Shown in pieces: positions 34,491 to 44,151 of a stretch of 64,000 nucleotides of DNA. How positions within the stretch are numbered: position 1 is the stretch's first letter; the number at the start of each line of letters is the position of its first letter. Position numbers and translations under genes: made by a program. Source of the DNA: Dehalococcoides mccartyi (GTDB lineage: Bacteria > Chloroflexota > Dehalococcoidia > Dehalococcoidales > Dehalococcoidaceae); assembly GCF_001889305.1 (NCBI RefSeq), contig NZ_CP013074.1, positions 620,001 through 684,000 of the forward strand, written 5' to 3'. Below the pieces are notes generated by a model. That model ran no database searches and was not told the origin of the DNA. It saw nothing but the letters and a program-made list of their open reading frames with translations.

Positions 34491-36409
34491 GTATTGCCTC
34501 CGTTGAATTTACTTAAAGCGGCATATACCTCAGGGAAATCACTGGATTTGGTATGAGGCAGGAACATGGCCGCCATATAGTTATCCATAAAGCTGGTGCT
34601 TTCAGACAGCTCTACATTGGTCATCATTTTGGCGGCGGCAGCAGCCTGGGTCTGGGCATTTGCATCAAAAGCACACAACCTGGCACCAGCCAAAGAGCCG
34701 TTGCCTACAAAGATGAAACGTTCTTCGGAAAGTTCGGGTAGCAAGCCTATATTGATAGCTTTTTTAATATTCAGTTTGGCACCGAAAGTCCCGGCAATAA
34801 TCACCTTTTCAAGGTTGTCAAAACCGGCGCCGGCACTTTCCAGCAGTGTCTGGTAACCGGCATACATGGCAGCCTTGGCCCGGATAAGGTTGTCTATATC
34901 TACCTCTGAAAGGGTTATATCTTGTCCCTGCCCGAATTCGCGGCCAAAGGCCAGCACATATTCGCAGCCGTCAGCACCTTTGCGAAGGCGGCTGGTTTTA
35001 ATATTTGAGTTGTATTTGCCGTTTTGTCCCAGCAGGCCGCATTTGAGCAGGGCGGATGCCGTATTTATAAGACCTGCACCGCAGATACCCTTGGGACTGC
35101 CGCCGCTTATAATGCTAAGTTTGGGTTCAAAATTTTGGGTATCCAGTTCAATATCTTCTATCGCCCCCGGTTTGGCCAGCATGCCGTTTTTTATACCGCC
35201 GCCCTCAAAGGCCGGTCCGGCAGAGCAGGAAGCAGTTAACATAAAGTCTTTGTTACCAACTACTATTTCCCCGTTGGTGCCAATATCTATATACAGCACT
35301 AAACCTTCCCGTCGGGGGATATTGGTGCTTATTACTCCGGCCACTATATCACCGCCCACATAGCTGGCAACACAGGGCAGGGTGTATATATATGCCTGCG
35401 GGCAGATGCTCAGATTTATATGGCGGGCGGGTATCAGCGGCAGTTCATTTGCCGCGGGTACATACGGGGCAAGCCTGAGGTGTTTGGGGTCAAGCCCGTA
35501 AAGCAGCTGGGTAATGGTGGTATTGGCGGCTATGGTTGCAAACGAAATATCCTCCGCTTCAAGTCCGTATTCGGAAAGCATGGCGTTACCCAGATTGTTA
35601 AGGGTGTTTACTACTGCCCGCTGAAGCTGAATAAGCCCGCCCTCTCTGGCAGCATAGTTTATCCGGCTGATAACGTCTTCCCCAAGGGGTATCTGACCGT
35701 TGTATTCGGTTGCCTGTGCCAGCACCTTAGATTCGGTAAGCTCCACTAGCTGTCCGCGGACACCGGTAGTGCCTATATCAAAAGCAAAAGCGTATGTTGC
35801 CTTAGTCTGGTCTCCCGGTTGGATATTTATTATCTTTTCCCCGAAGGGGGTTTTAAGCAAACTTAGGGTTACTTCCCAGTTCTTTTCCCGCAGGGTTTCG
35901 GAAAGACCTGAGAGAAGGTGATAATCTATATCAGGCTCTGCCGGACACACAGGTTTAAGAAAACGTTTTAATCTGGCAAGGTCACTTGCGTTATCCGTAC
36001 CGGACGGGGGGGTAAGTTTCAGAAAAACCTTTCGGAGAGGCAAAACGGCTTTATTTTCAGCAGGTTCAGGCTGGCTTTGCAGGGTGCAGCTTATAGTATC
36101 ACCGCTTAGGGCGGTATCAAAACGTGATTCAGCCAGAATCTCCACTGTTACGTTTGATATAAGACGGCTCTGGCAGGCCAGCCGTATTCCCTGGGCAAAC
36201 TCTTCAGCGCTTATCTGGAGGTGGTCTTCGCACTCCAGTTCGCCTTCCACCAGTTTTATACGGCAGCGTCCGCATACGCCTTCGCCCCCGCAGGAGGCAC
36301 ACAGCCCTGTTCCGGCGGCAATAGCCAAATCCAGCAGGCTGTCCCCCTTCTGTCCATTTATAATTTTATGGCCGGGCTCAAAGCAGACGCTAAATTTCTT
36401 CTCGGTCAT
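34487..36409 (-). CDS. Reductive activator of the corrinoid iron-sulfur protein (RACo-like)
   Basis: The 640-residue protein has an N-terminal plant-type 2Fe-2S domain (Cys pattern CASCGGEGVCGRC and a later ACQSRL, about residues 36-90), a linker, and a large C-terminal actin-like ATPase-type domain (DUF4445) with FDIGTTGVRGQLVEL, LYIDIGTNGEIVVG and IIAGTFGAKLNI. RACo proteins use ATP to re-reduce inactive Co(II) corrinoid to Co(I). The place in front of cooC, folD and acsDBC fits. It overlaps the next gene by 4 bases. Confidence 0.88.
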   Translation of the reverse strand: MTEKKFSVCFEPGHKIINGQKGDSLLDLAIAAGTGLCASCGGEGVCGRCRIKLVEGELECEDHLQISAEEFAQGIRLACQSRLISNVTVEILAESRFDTALSGDTISCTLQSQPEPAENKAVLPLRKVFLKLTPPSGTDNASDLARLKRFLKPVCPAEPDIDYHLLSGLSETLREKNWEVTLSLLKTPFGEKIINIQPGDQTKATYAFAFDIGTTGVRGQLVELTESKVLAQATEYNGQIPLGEDVISRINYAAREGGLIQLQRAVVNTLNNLGNAMLSEYGLEAEDISFATIAANTTITQLLYGLDPKHLRLAPYVPAANELPLIPARHINLSICPQAYIYTLPCVASYVGGDIVAGVISTNIPRREGLVLYIDIGTNGEIVVGNKDFMLTASCSAGPAFEGGGIKNGMLAKPGAIEDIELDTQNFEPKLSIISGGSPKGICGAGLINTASALLKCGLLGQNGKYNSNIKTSRLRKGADGCEYVLAFGREFGQGQDITLSEVDIDNLIRAKAAMYAGYQTLLESAGAGFDNLEKVIIAGTFGAKLNIKKAINIGLLPELSEERFIFVGNGSLAGARLCAFDANAQTQAAAAAKMMTNVELSESTSFMDNYMAAMFLPHTKSSDFPEVYAALSKFNGGNT

Positions 36410-36446
36410 CTTACCATTTTATCAGCTTTAAACAGATTAGACCAAT

Positions 36447-38240
36447 TTAGAACAGGCCCTTAACCTTGCCGGTATGAGTATCTATATCTATCCGCCTGAA
36501 ATTGGGGTCAGACGAAGTACCGGGCATAAGTTTGATATCCCCCGCCACCGGCACTACCAGGCCTGCCCCCATATAGGTGAGTATATCACGTATAGGCAGG
36601 GTAAAGCCGCCGGGACGTCCTTTAAGTGCGGGGTCATGCGAGAGGCTGAGGTGGGTTTTTACCATGCAGCTGGGCATAAACTGGGTGTTGCCTGTGTTTT
36701 CCAGGCGGGTAAGTTTTTCTAGGGCTGTCTGGCTGTAGGAAACGCCGTCTGCCCCGTAAACCTTACGGGCAATGGTTTCAATCCGTTCCCTCAGCGGCAT
36801 ATCTTCGGGGTAAAGGAAATGAAAGTCATTAGGTTCGTTACAGGCATCTATCACTGCTTCGGCCAGTTCGGCTGCTCCTTCACCGCCATTTGCCCAGTGA
36901 TAGGAAACAGCTACTCTGGCACCTGCCTGCTCGGCTGTGCGGCGGATAATATCTATTTCCTGAGCTGTGTCTGCGGCAAAGTGGTTTATGCAGACCACAG
37001 GGTTTATGCCTGCCATTTTTACAGTCTGGATGTGGGCAAGCATATTCTGGCAGCCCTTTTCCACCAGCGCCGCATTGGGAGTGGTATAGGCAGGGTCAAG
37101 GGGGGCGCCGGGAGTTACTTTGGGCCCGCCGCCGTGCATCTTTAAAGCCCTGACCGTAGCCACAATAACTGCACAATCCGGTTTTAAGCCGCTTAAGCGG
37201 CACTTTATGTTCCAGAACTTTTCAAAACCGATATCCGCCCCGAAACCGCTTTCGGTTACATGGTAATCAGCCAGTTTAAGTGCCAGCCGGTCAGCCACAA
37301 TAGATGACTGCCCGATAGCAATATTGGCAAAAGGCCCGGCATGGACAAATACCGGCTGACCTTCTATAGTTTGAAGCAAATTCGGGTTTACCGCCCGAAG
37401 GAGCAGGGCGGTCATGGCGCCATCTACCTCAAGGTCTGCGGTGGTAACCGGTTCGCTGTTTTGGCGGTAGGCTACAATTATCTTGCTCATACGTTCCCGC
37501 AGGTCTGCCAAGCCGGTAAAAACCGAAAGTATGGCCATCACCTCGGAGCTTACGGATATGCCGAAGCCGGAGCGCATCTGGTAGCCGTTTGTTTTACCGC
37601 CTATGCCCATAATGATTTCCCTGAGGGACTGGGCGCAAAAGTCTATTGCCCATTTCAGTTCCACTCTGGCGGGGTCTATATCCAGCCGTTTTAAATTGCG
37701 GCTGGACAGAAATTCATCTGTATTATTCGCTTCATGCTGAAGCCTGGCCTGAAGGGCGACCATGGCCAGGTTGTGGGAATTGGTAACAGCATCTATATCC
37801 CCGGTCAGCCCCAGAGTAAAAGGTGAAAGCGGCAGGCATTGGGAGCGTCCTCCCCCGGCTGCCGAGCCTTTTATATTGAAGGTAGGGCCGCTGGAAGGCT
37901 GGCGGATTGCCCCGGTTACTTTCTTGCCCAGATTTCCCAGCCCCTGCACCAGCCCCATAGTGGTAGTGCTTTTACCTTCACCCAGTGGGGTGGGGGTAAT
38001 GGCGGTTACATCTATATACTTGCCGTTTGGTCTGTCTTTCAGGCGGGTAAGTACCCCGGCAAAATCCACTTTGGCAACATATTTGCCGTGGGGGATTATC
38101 TCATCTTCGGTCAGGCCCAGTTCCTCAGCCAGCAATTTTGATGGCTTCAGGAATTCTTCGGCCTTTTCGGCTATTTCCCAGTCTTTCATCAGGCCGGGGT
38201 CAAGGTCTTTTAAGTGGGATTTGCGGTTATTTATAGTCAA
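36447..38240 (-). CDS. fhs: Formate--tetrahydrofolate ligase
   Basis: The 597-residue ligase makes formyl-tetrahydrofolate from formate, ATP and tetrahydrofolate. The P-loop is [29 protein letters not shown] is the phosphate region, and the folate/formate region includes [13 protein letters not shown]. The length is slightly longer than the usual 555-560 residues because of an N-terminal extension. The start is TTG with GGGGAG upstream. It is the first gene of the minus-strand one-carbon cluster. Formate must come from elsewhere, since no formate dehydrogenase or pyruvate formate-lyase is seen. Confidence 0.95.
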   Translation of the reverse strand: MTINNRKSHLKDLDPGLMKDWEIAEKAEEFLKPSKLLAEELGLTEDEIIPHGKYVAKVDFAGVLTRLKDRPNGKYIDVTAITPTPLGEGKSTTTMGLVQGLGNLGKKVTGAIRQPSSGPTFNIKGSAAGGGRSQCLPLSPFTLGLTGDIDAVTNSHNLAMVALQARLQHEANNTDEFLSSRNLKRLDIDPARVELKWAIDFCAQSLREIIMGIGGKTNGYQMRSGFGISVSSEVMAILSVFTGLADLRERMSKIIVAYRQNSEPVTTADLEVDGAMTALLLRAVNPNLLQTIEGQPVFVHAGPFANIAIGQSSIVADRLALKLADYHVTESGFGADIGFEKFWNIKCRLSGLKPDCAVIVATVRALKMHGGGPKVTPGAPLDPAYTTPNAALVEKGCQNMLAHIQTVKMAGINPVVCINHFAADTAQEIDIIRRTAEQAGARVAVSYHWANGGEGAAELAEAVIDACNEPNDFHFLYPEDMPLRERIETIARKVYGADGVSYSQTALEKLTRLENTGNTQFMPSCMVKTHLSLSHDPALKGRPGGFTLPIRDILTYMGAGLVVPVAGDIKLMPGTSSDPNFRRIDIDTHTGKVKGLF

Positions 38241-38354
38241 AATACTCCCCGTAAAATCTTTAAAAGGTACTGAACCCAGTATATCAGACAGCCCCTTTTT
38301 TGCAATGATTTAAGTATAGAAAATGGTAATACGAAAGGTTTTTCCTGCCGGTTC

Positions 38355-38363
38355 TGGTATAAT
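38355..38363 (+). promoter_or_regulatory. Extended -10 promoter giving a probable leaderless transcript
   Basis: TGGTATAAT ends 6 bases before the ATG at 38370, so the normal start of transcription falls on or next to the A of the start codon. No ribosome site can exist. It is the same TTCTGGTATAAT word as in front of cobS. Confidence 0.55.
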
Positions 38364-38369
38364 AAACAA

Positions 38370-38951
38370 ATGCACGAACTATTGCCCTTTTACGGCAAAC
38401 GCCAGAAGTCATTTCTGAAGTGGTATATGCGTCTGGCATCACTCAGCCGCTGGCCGCTTGCAGGCAGTCTGGTAAAGAAATATGCCAATCATTATGCCCG
38501 CAAACAGCATGGCGGGTATTTGCTGAATCTGCCCGAAGCCAAAGAGATACTGGACATGTCCGAAAATATTTATCTCGGTCCGTGCAGCTGCCGTGAGGTT
38601 TTTAAAAACTGTGATGCCCCGGTTATGGCGGAGATTATCATAGGGGCGGGCGGGCATGTATACCGGGATACACTCGGGAAGTTCAAGCCCATCAGCCATG
38701 AGCAGGCACTGGAGGTTATTATATCCTGCCAGCAGGCCGGGCTGATGACCACCCTGGTACACTGCAAAGAGCATTTTTATTCTATTTGCAACTGCTGCCG
38801 CTGCTGCTGTGTGCCGTACCGTTTAAAGCACCAGTACGGCATAGAGTTTGCCCTGGTACGGGATAAAAATATTGTTAGCCGTTTTGCACAGTTTCTAAAG
38901 GAGGAAGGCCTGCATGGAGTACCGGAAAATATACAGCCGCCTAAAACCTGA
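38370..38951 (+). CDS. Cysteine-rich hypothetical protein, possible iron-sulfur protein
   Basis: A 193-residue soluble protein with a basic N-terminus and two Cys clusters: Cys72-x-Cys74 with Cys81, and Cys132 plus a dense group at 140, 142, 143, 145, 146 and 147 (CNCCRCCC). Cys120 is also present. The PCSCREVF and CNCCRCCC segments occur in ferredoxin-related proteins of unknown role that I recall from anaerobes; cluster binding is an inference. It is divergent from fhs and overlaps the next gene by 38 bases. The start appears leaderless. Confidence 0.65.
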   Translation: MHELLPFYGKRQKSFLKWYMRLASLSRWPLAGSLVKKYANHYARKQHGGYLLNLPEAKEILDMSENIYLGPCSCREVFKNCDAPVMAEIIIGAGGHVYRDTLGKFKPISHEQALEVIISCQQAGLMTTLVHCKEHFYSICNCCRCCCVPYRLKHQYGIEFALVRDKNIVSRFAQFLKEEGLHGVPENIQPPKT

Positions 38952-39249
38952 GCTTCTTTTTGATACCCTTAAAGATTTAATAACCAAACATGGCGGGCAT
39001 CTGGAAAGTGCCAGCAGTGACAATTACTCTGTAACCGACTCTTCTTCAGATTTCATTTTCAAAGGGACAATGGTCTTCAGCCGGGTAAAAAACAGCTCCG
39101 CTGCCTGTGCCAGTGTGTATGTAATGGGGTCTGAACGTAAGGATAGCCGGGTAATACTGGATATAGAGCCGGGTGCTTTCGGCGAGGCGGCTGTAAAATG
39201 CCTGATGGATGAGGTGGATTTTTTGCTGGGCGAATACGAAAAAAAATAG
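38914..39249 (+). CDS. Small hypothetical protein
   Basis: A 111-residue soluble protein with no recognised motif. It has an N-terminal helical half, a beta-rich middle (SVTDSSSDFIFKGTMVFSRV) and a C-terminal helix. It overlaps the Cys-rich gene by 38 bases and has its own strong ribosome site AAAGGAGG about nine bases before the ATG, so co-expression is likely. Confidence 0.6.
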   Translation: MEYRKIYSRLKPELLFDTLKDLITKHGGHLESASSDNYSVTDSSSDFIFKGTMVFSRVKNSSAACASVYVMGSERKDSRVILDIEPGAFGEAAVKCLMDEVDFLLGEYEKK

Positions 39250-39259
39250 CTTTCAGCGT

Positions 39260-39288
39260 TTGAACAAACACAATGTATAGGATATAAT
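39260..39288 (+). promoter_or_regulatory. Promoter of aspS-tig-clpP
   Basis: TTGAAC (39260-39265) and TATAAT (39283-39288) are 17 bp apart. The bases around the -10 repeat those in front of the universal stress gene. The transcript should start near 39295, about 30 bases before aspS. Confidence 0.8.
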
Positions 39289-39325
39289 CTTCTCTAATTG
39301 TCTTGACTAAATTTAGAAGGTGCGC

Positions 39326-41122
39326 ATGCTTAAAACTCATAGCTGTGCCTTAACTCAGGAAAATATTGGCACTGAAGTTACTCTGGCAGGTTGGGTACAC
39401 CGCCGCCGCGATCATGGCGGGGTTATATTTATTGACCTTCGTGACAGGGAAGGCATTGTTCAGGTGGTATTTAACCCCGAACAGTCCGCCGCCTGTCTGG
39501 ATATCGGTAAAGAGCTGCGGAGTGAATATGTCCTGCAGGTAAAAGGCACTGTCAGCCGCCGCCCGGCCGGTACGGAAAACAGCCGTATGCCCTCAGGTTT
39601 GGTGGAAGTGGTGGCGGCTGATGCCAAAATCTTAAATGCCGCTAAAACCCCGCCCTTTTATATTAACGAAGAAGTGGAAGTGGACGAGAGCCTCAGGCTC
39701 AAGTATCGCTATCTGGATATACGCCGCCAGGGCATGAAAAACAACCTGATTATCCGCCATAAAGCTGTCAGCTTTATGCGGGAGTTTTTAAATACCCGGG
39801 GTTTTATAGAGATTGAGACTCCCATTCTGATTAAAAGCACACCTGAGGGGGCGCGTGACTATCTGGTTCCCTCCCGCTTGTTTCCGGGGCAGTTTTTTGC
39901 CTTACCCCAGTCTCCCCAGCAGTTAAAACAGCTGCTTATGGTGGCGGGTATGGAAAAATACTATCAGGTCGCCCGCTGTTTCCGTGATGAAGACTTAAGA
40001 GCAGACCGCCAGCCGGAATTTACCCAGCTGGATATGGAAATGAGCTTTGTTGATGAAAATGACATGATGCAGCTCATGGAAGACCTGTTTACCGGGCTGG
40101 TAGCCAGTGTCCGCCCGGATATGAAATATAATAAAAAGTTTCCCCGTATCAGCTTTGCTGATGCTATGGAGAAATACGGCTGTGACAAGCCTGACCTTCG
40201 CTTCGGTATGGAATTGGCAGATATTACCGATATCGGCGCTTCCTCGGCTTTCGGTGTTTTCAAAAATGTGGCTGCTCAGGGCGGGGCTATCAAGGCCATT
40301 TCCGCTCCCGGTTGCGGCGGGTACAACAAGAGCCAGCAGGAAGAACTGATAAATCTGGCTAAGAAGTACGGGGCGGCCGGTTTGGTACCCATTTCACTGG
40401 GTGCGGAAAGCGGGGAGCTTAAAGATTTGACTATTGAAATGGTCAAATCCGTAGCCGCTAAGTACCTTACTCTGGAAGAAATCAAAACCATAGCCGAACG
40501 CAGCGGGGCTAAGTCGGGTGACCTTATTTTGATTGTGGCCGGTGCCCGTAAAATGGTGAACAGTGTACTGGGTGAGATGAGAAATCATTTGGCTGCAAAG
40601 CTTGGTTTGTGTGATAAAAATGAACTCAGTTTTGCCTTTGTAGTAGACTTCCCCCTTTTCCAGTGGGACGAGGAGGGCAAACGCTGGGATTCGGTTCATC
40701 ATCCCTTTACCGCTCCGCTTGAGGCTGATATGCCCCTTATGGATACCGACCCCGCCAGGGTAGGAAGCCGTGCTTATGACGTGGTTTGTAATGGATACGA
40801 GATTGCCGGCGGCAGTATCAGAATTCACCAGGCAGATCTGCAGAGGAAAGTATTCCATCTGCTGGGATATAATGATGAACAGATAAATGAACGTTTCGGC
40901 CACCTTCTGGAGGCCTTTGAGTTTGGCGCGCCCCCCCACGGAGGTGTTGCACCCGGTATAGACCGCTTTGTAATGCTGCTGGCGGGGGAAACTTCCATAC
41001 GTGAAGTTATACCCTTCCCCAAAAATCAGGCTGCTCAAGACCTGCTTTTTGGGGCTCCGTCAGTAGTAGATGATAAGCAAATAAGGGATTTACATATCCG
41101 TATTCAAGCGGAAAAAGAATAG
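39326..41122 (+). CDS. aspS: Aspartyl-tRNA synthetase
   Basis: The 598-residue class IIb synthetase has an N-terminal OB fold for anticodon binding (GWVHRRRDHGGVIFIDLRDR), motif 2 (YYQVARCFRDEDLRADRQPEFTQLD-type, FRDEDLRADRQPEF), the bacterial GAD insertion and motif 3 (GVAPGIDRFVMLLAG). A GTG at 39320 is in frame but overlaps the ribosome site AGAAGG, so ATG 39326 is preferred. Without an asparaginyl-tRNA synthetase check, it could be the discriminating or the non-discriminating Asp/Asn type. Confidence 0.96.
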   Translation: MLKTHSCALTQENIGTEVTLAGWVHRRRDHGGVIFIDLRDREGIVQVVFNPEQSAACLDIGKELRSEYVLQVKGTVSRRPAGTENSRMPSGLVEVVAADAKILNAAKTPPFYINEEVEVDESLRLKYRYLDIRRQGMKNNLIIRHKAVSFMREFLNTRGFIEIETPILIKSTPEGARDYLVPSRLFPGQFFALPQSPQQLKQLLMVAGMEKYYQVARCFRDEDLRADRQPEFTQLDMEMSFVDENDMMQLMEDLFTGLVASVRPDMKYNKKFPRISFADAMEKYGCDKPDLRFGMELADITDIGASSAFGVFKNVAAQGGAIKAISAPGCGGYNKSQQEELINLAKKYGAAGLVPISLGAESGELKDLTIEMVKSVAAKYLTLEEIKTIAERSGAKSGDLILIVAGARKMVNSVLGEMRNHLAAKLGLCDKNELSFAFVVDFPLFQWDEEGKRWDSVHHPFTAPLEADMPLMDTDPARVGSRAYDVVCNGYEIAGGSIRIHQADLQRKVFHLLGYNDEQINERFGHLLEAFEFGAPPHGGVAPGIDRFVMLLAGETSIREVIPFPKNQAAQDLLFGAPSVVDDKQIRDLHIRIQAEKE

Positions 41123-41141
41123 TTTTTGGGATTGAGGTGCC

Positions 41142-42485
41142 ATGAAAGTAACAGATAAAAAGATAGAGGGCTGTCAGGCCAGTATAACGGTAGAGATGGA
41201 TTCAACCGAGGTTGAAGAGGGTCTTTCCAAAACATACCGCCGTCTGGTAAAAAAGGTGGAAATTCCGGGTTTCCGCAAGGGTAAAACCCCCCGGGATGTG
41301 TTTGAAAAGTACGTTAGCCGTGAGAAAATGCTGGATGAGATGGTAGATGATATTGTACCCGAAGCTTGCCAGCAGGCTATTAAAGACGAGGATATAAAAC
41401 CTTTTGCTGCCCCCAAGGTAGCCATGGTTACCACCGAACCCTTTGTCTTTTCCGCCCGCATACCTCTGCCCCCAGTAGTGGAACTGGGTGATTATAAAAC
41501 CATAAGAGCCACTAAAGAAAAGGTGGAAATTACCGAAGAAAATATTGACACCGTGATAGACCAGGTGCTCCACCAGAGAGCCACCTGGGAAAAAGTGGAA
41601 CGCTCCGTTAAAATAGGTGATATGCTGCTTATGAATGTTGAAAGCACCCTTAACGGCGAACCCTACCTGAACCGTGAGGATATGCAGTATTCTGTAAGGG
41701 AAGAAGCTATTTATCCTGCCCCCGGTTTTGGTGAACATCTGGTAGATATGGTAGTGGGTGAACCTAAAGAGATTTCTATAGTTTTTCCCGAAGACCATGC
41801 ACGGGCTGAACTGGCCGGCAAGACAGCCGCTTTCAAGATAACTATCAAGGAAATCAGGGAAGAAAAACTGCCGGAACTGAATGACGCCTTTGCCCACGAA
41901 TTAAACCCCGAATTTAATACTCTGGCTGAGCTTCGCCAGCGTATTCGGGAGAATATGCAGGAAAGACAGGATGACAAGGCTCAGGCCAAGTTTGAAGACC
42001 AGATTGTTGAAGCCCTGATAAAAATGAGTAAAATAGATTATCCGGAAGTTATGGTGGAAGCAGAGCTGGACCAGATAATTGAACAGCAGCTTCAGCGTTT
42101 GCAGAGCAATGTAAAAAGCCCCGAAGAATTCCGGGCTATGTTGTCCCAGATGACTCCGGAAGATATGCAGCAGCGGTATCGTCCTCTGGCAGAACAGAGG
42201 GTGGAGTCTTCGCTGGCTTTGGGTAAACTGGCTACCGCCGAAAATCTTATACCCAGTGACGAAGAAGTGGATGCCGAAATTGAGAAACTCACCCAGGATT
42301 CGGGTGATAAAAAACAAGAAGAAAAAGCTTTCTACAATAAACCTGAGACCAGAGACCGCCTTATTCAGCTGTTGACTGCCCGCAAGACTATGGCTTTTAT
42401 AGATGAAATAGCTCTCCAACCAGCTATTGAGGTTGTTGAACCTAAAGCTGATAAAGGTGAAAAAACAGAGGAGGCAGATAAATGA
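41142..42485 (+). CDS. tig: Trigger factor
   Basis: The 447-residue ribosome-associated chaperone and prolyl isomerase has the ribosome-binding signature [12 protein letters not shown] near residue 45, a central FKBP-like domain (about 150-235) and a long helical C-terminal chaperone domain. In the FKBP region the typical substrate pocket is poorly conserved, so isomerase activity may be weak. The last 4 bases overlap clpP, linking folding and proteolysis. Confidence 0.94.
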   Translation: MKVTDKKIEGCQASITVEMDSTEVEEGLSKTYRRLVKKVEIPGFRKGKTPRDVFEKYVSREKMLDEMVDDIVPEACQQAIKDEDIKPFAAPKVAMVTTEPFVFSARIPLPPVVELGDYKTIRATKEKVEITEENIDTVIDQVLHQRATWEKVERSVKIGDMLLMNVESTLNGEPYLNREDMQYSVREEAIYPAPGFGEHLVDMVVGEPKEISIVFPEDHARAELAGKTAAFKITIKEIREEKLPELNDAFAHELNPEFNTLAELRQRIRENMQERQDDKAQAKFEDQIVEALIKMSKIDYPEVMVEAELDQIIEQQLQRLQSNVKSPEEFRAMLSQMTPEDMQQRYRPLAEQRVESSLALGKLATAENLIPSDEEVDAEIEKLTQDSGDKKQEEKAFYNKPETRDRLIQLLTARKTMAFIDEIALQPAIEVVEPKADKGEKTEEADK

Positions 42486-43084
42486 TAAGCCCTGAAAACG
42501 TAGTACCTATGGTTATTGAGAGCAGTGCCAGAGGCGAACGTGCCTTTGACATTTATTCTCTATTACTAAAGGAGAGGATTATCTTTCTGGGTTCACAAAT
42601 CAATGATCAGGTGGCTAACCTGGTGATTGCCCAGTTGCTGTTCCTTGACCGCGAAGACCCTGACAAGGACATAAGCCTTTATATTCACAGCCCCGGCGGC
42701 GTAATATCTGCCGGACTGGCCATGTACGATACCATGCAGCTTATCCGGCCCAAAGTATCTACCATTTGCGTGGGTGTTGCGGCTTCCATGGCTACAGTTT
42801 TGCTGTGTGCCGGTGCCAAGGGTAAACGTTATGCTTTGCCCAATGCTACCATTCACATGCATCAGGCTATGGGTGGCGCTCAAGGGCAGGCTTCGGATAT
42901 TGAAATTGCCGCCCGCGAGATTATGCGCCAGCAGGATATTCTGCGGAATATCCTGGTAAAACACACCGGCCAGCCTATGGAGAAAATTATCCATGACAGT
43001 GACCGTGATTATTACCTGAATGCCCAGCAGGCTGTGGAATACGGCCTGATAGATGAGATTTTGCAGAAACCCGAAAACAAATAA
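42482..43084 (+). CDS. clpP: ATP-dependent Clp protease proteolytic subunit
   Basis: The 200-residue serine peptidase has the catalytic serine in [12 protein letters not shown], the histidine in [13 protein letters not shown] and the aspartate in HDSDRDYYL. The N-terminal axial loop [18 protein letters not shown] is typical. It forms a tetradecameric chamber with a Clp ATPase; clpX is not in the window. ATGA overlap with tig. Confidence 0.97.
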   Translation: MISPENVVPMVIESSARGERAFDIYSLLLKERIIFLGSQINDQVANLVIAQLLFLDREDPDKDISLYIHSPGGVISAGLAMYDTMQLIRPKVSTICVGVAASMATVLLCAGAKGKRYALPNATIHMHQAMGGAQGQASDIEIAAREIMRQQDILRNILVKHTGQPMEKIIHDSDRDYYLNAQQAVEYGLIDEILQKPENK

Positions 43085-43114
43085 TTAATAACTGGTTATT
43101 TCATATCTAAAAAT

Positions 43115-43146
43115 AAAACGCCCCTTCGCAAGAGGGGCGTTTTTAT
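43115..43146. terminator. Bidirectional terminator between clpP and the PfkB gene
   Basis: ACGCCCCT and AGGGGCGT form the stem with A-run and T-run flanks, serving clpP on the plus strand and the convergent PfkB gene on the minus strand. Confidence 0.9.
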
Positions 43147-43163
43147 TATATCTTGGTGAATAA

Positions 43164-44150
43164 TTAGTTGGTAAAGTAGTGCATACCAAAGCGTTCTTTC
43201 AGCCCCGCAAGGTCAGGCAGCCCTGAGCGGGCTCCCAGTTTGCTTATACAAAAACGAGCGGAAATATCACCCAGCAAACCGCACTCTTCAATAGGTTTGT
43301 CACCCATCAATCCGAAAAGAAAACCGGTAGTAAAAGCATCTGCCGCACCTATTGTATCAACTACGGTACGGATATCTTTCCGGAGGCTTACGGTTGACTC
43401 CATATGGCATTCGTGGTCTTTGTCCCGTATATAGGTCTGGAGTGTTATTTTGCCTTTTCGCTGAAAACGACGGCTCTCCCCCAGAGTTACCACTACATGT
43501 TCACACCCACTGCGGATACACATATCTGTAGCCCGCTGATAGTTTTTCTGGGTCATTTTTTCTATATCCTGCTGGTTGGTGAAGAGGGCATTGGTGCGGG
43601 AAAGAATGGGTGCAAGCCTTTTTAAGCCTTGGGCGGCAAAGAGGGCTCCGGGTGAAAAACTAAAAAGTACACCTGGTGCCAGCCGTTCCGCTATTTCGTG
43701 GCAAAGGGCAAATTCGTTCTGGTTAAAAAAGGTGGACATGTGAACCAGTTTAGCCTGACTTAGGTATTCCAGATTTATATCAGAAAGGTCAAGATAATTG
43801 TTGGCACCGGGATTTACATATGTTGAGCGGCGTCCAGAAGACTCGCTCAGGGAAACCACAGAGCCTGTTTGGGCTTCGTTTTTTACCATCAGATACCGGT
43901 TATCTATACCTGCATTTTCAAAATCCTTAATTAACAAGTTTCCATCAGGGTCATTCCCCACTGCCCCTATGAAACCGCATTTTAATCCCAGACGGGACAG
44001 CCCGTGTATGGTATTGGCCCCCGAACCGCCGGGAAATAAAGCAGATTCGGTAACTACGCATTCCCCGTCATGGAGTATCTGTTCTACAGTGTATATATGG
44101 TCTACATGCACCGCCCCCAGGCCGATAGCCTCAAGACGACAAGCAGTCAT
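43164..44150 (-). CDS. PfkB-family carbohydrate/nucleoside kinase
   Basis: The 328-residue ribokinase-fold protein has the N-terminal glycine motif FPGGSGANTIHGLSRLG, a substrate region and the anion-hole/catalytic motif DTIGAADAFTTGFLFGL near the C-terminus. The family phosphorylates sugars, nucleosides or related alcohols. The sequence does not tell which one. It is the last gene of a long minus-strand run and follows a formyltransferase-like gene by one base. Confidence 0.87.
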   Translation of the reverse strand: MTACRLEAIGLGAVHVDHIYTVEQILHDGECVVTESALFPGGSGANTIHGLSRLGLKCGFIGAVGNDPDGNLLIKDFENAGIDNRYLMVKNEAQTGSVVSLSESSGRRSTYVNPGANNYLDLSDINLEYLSQAKLVHMSTFFNQNEFALCHEIAERLAPGVLFSFSPGALFAAQGLKRLAPILSRTNALFTNQQDIEKMTQKNYQRATDMCIRSGCEHVVVTLGESRRFQRKGKITLQTYIRDKDHECHMESTVSLRKDIRTVVDTIGAADAFTTGFLFGLMGDKPIEECGLLGDISARFCISKLGARSGLPDLAGLKERFGMHYFTN

Positions 44151-44151
44151 G

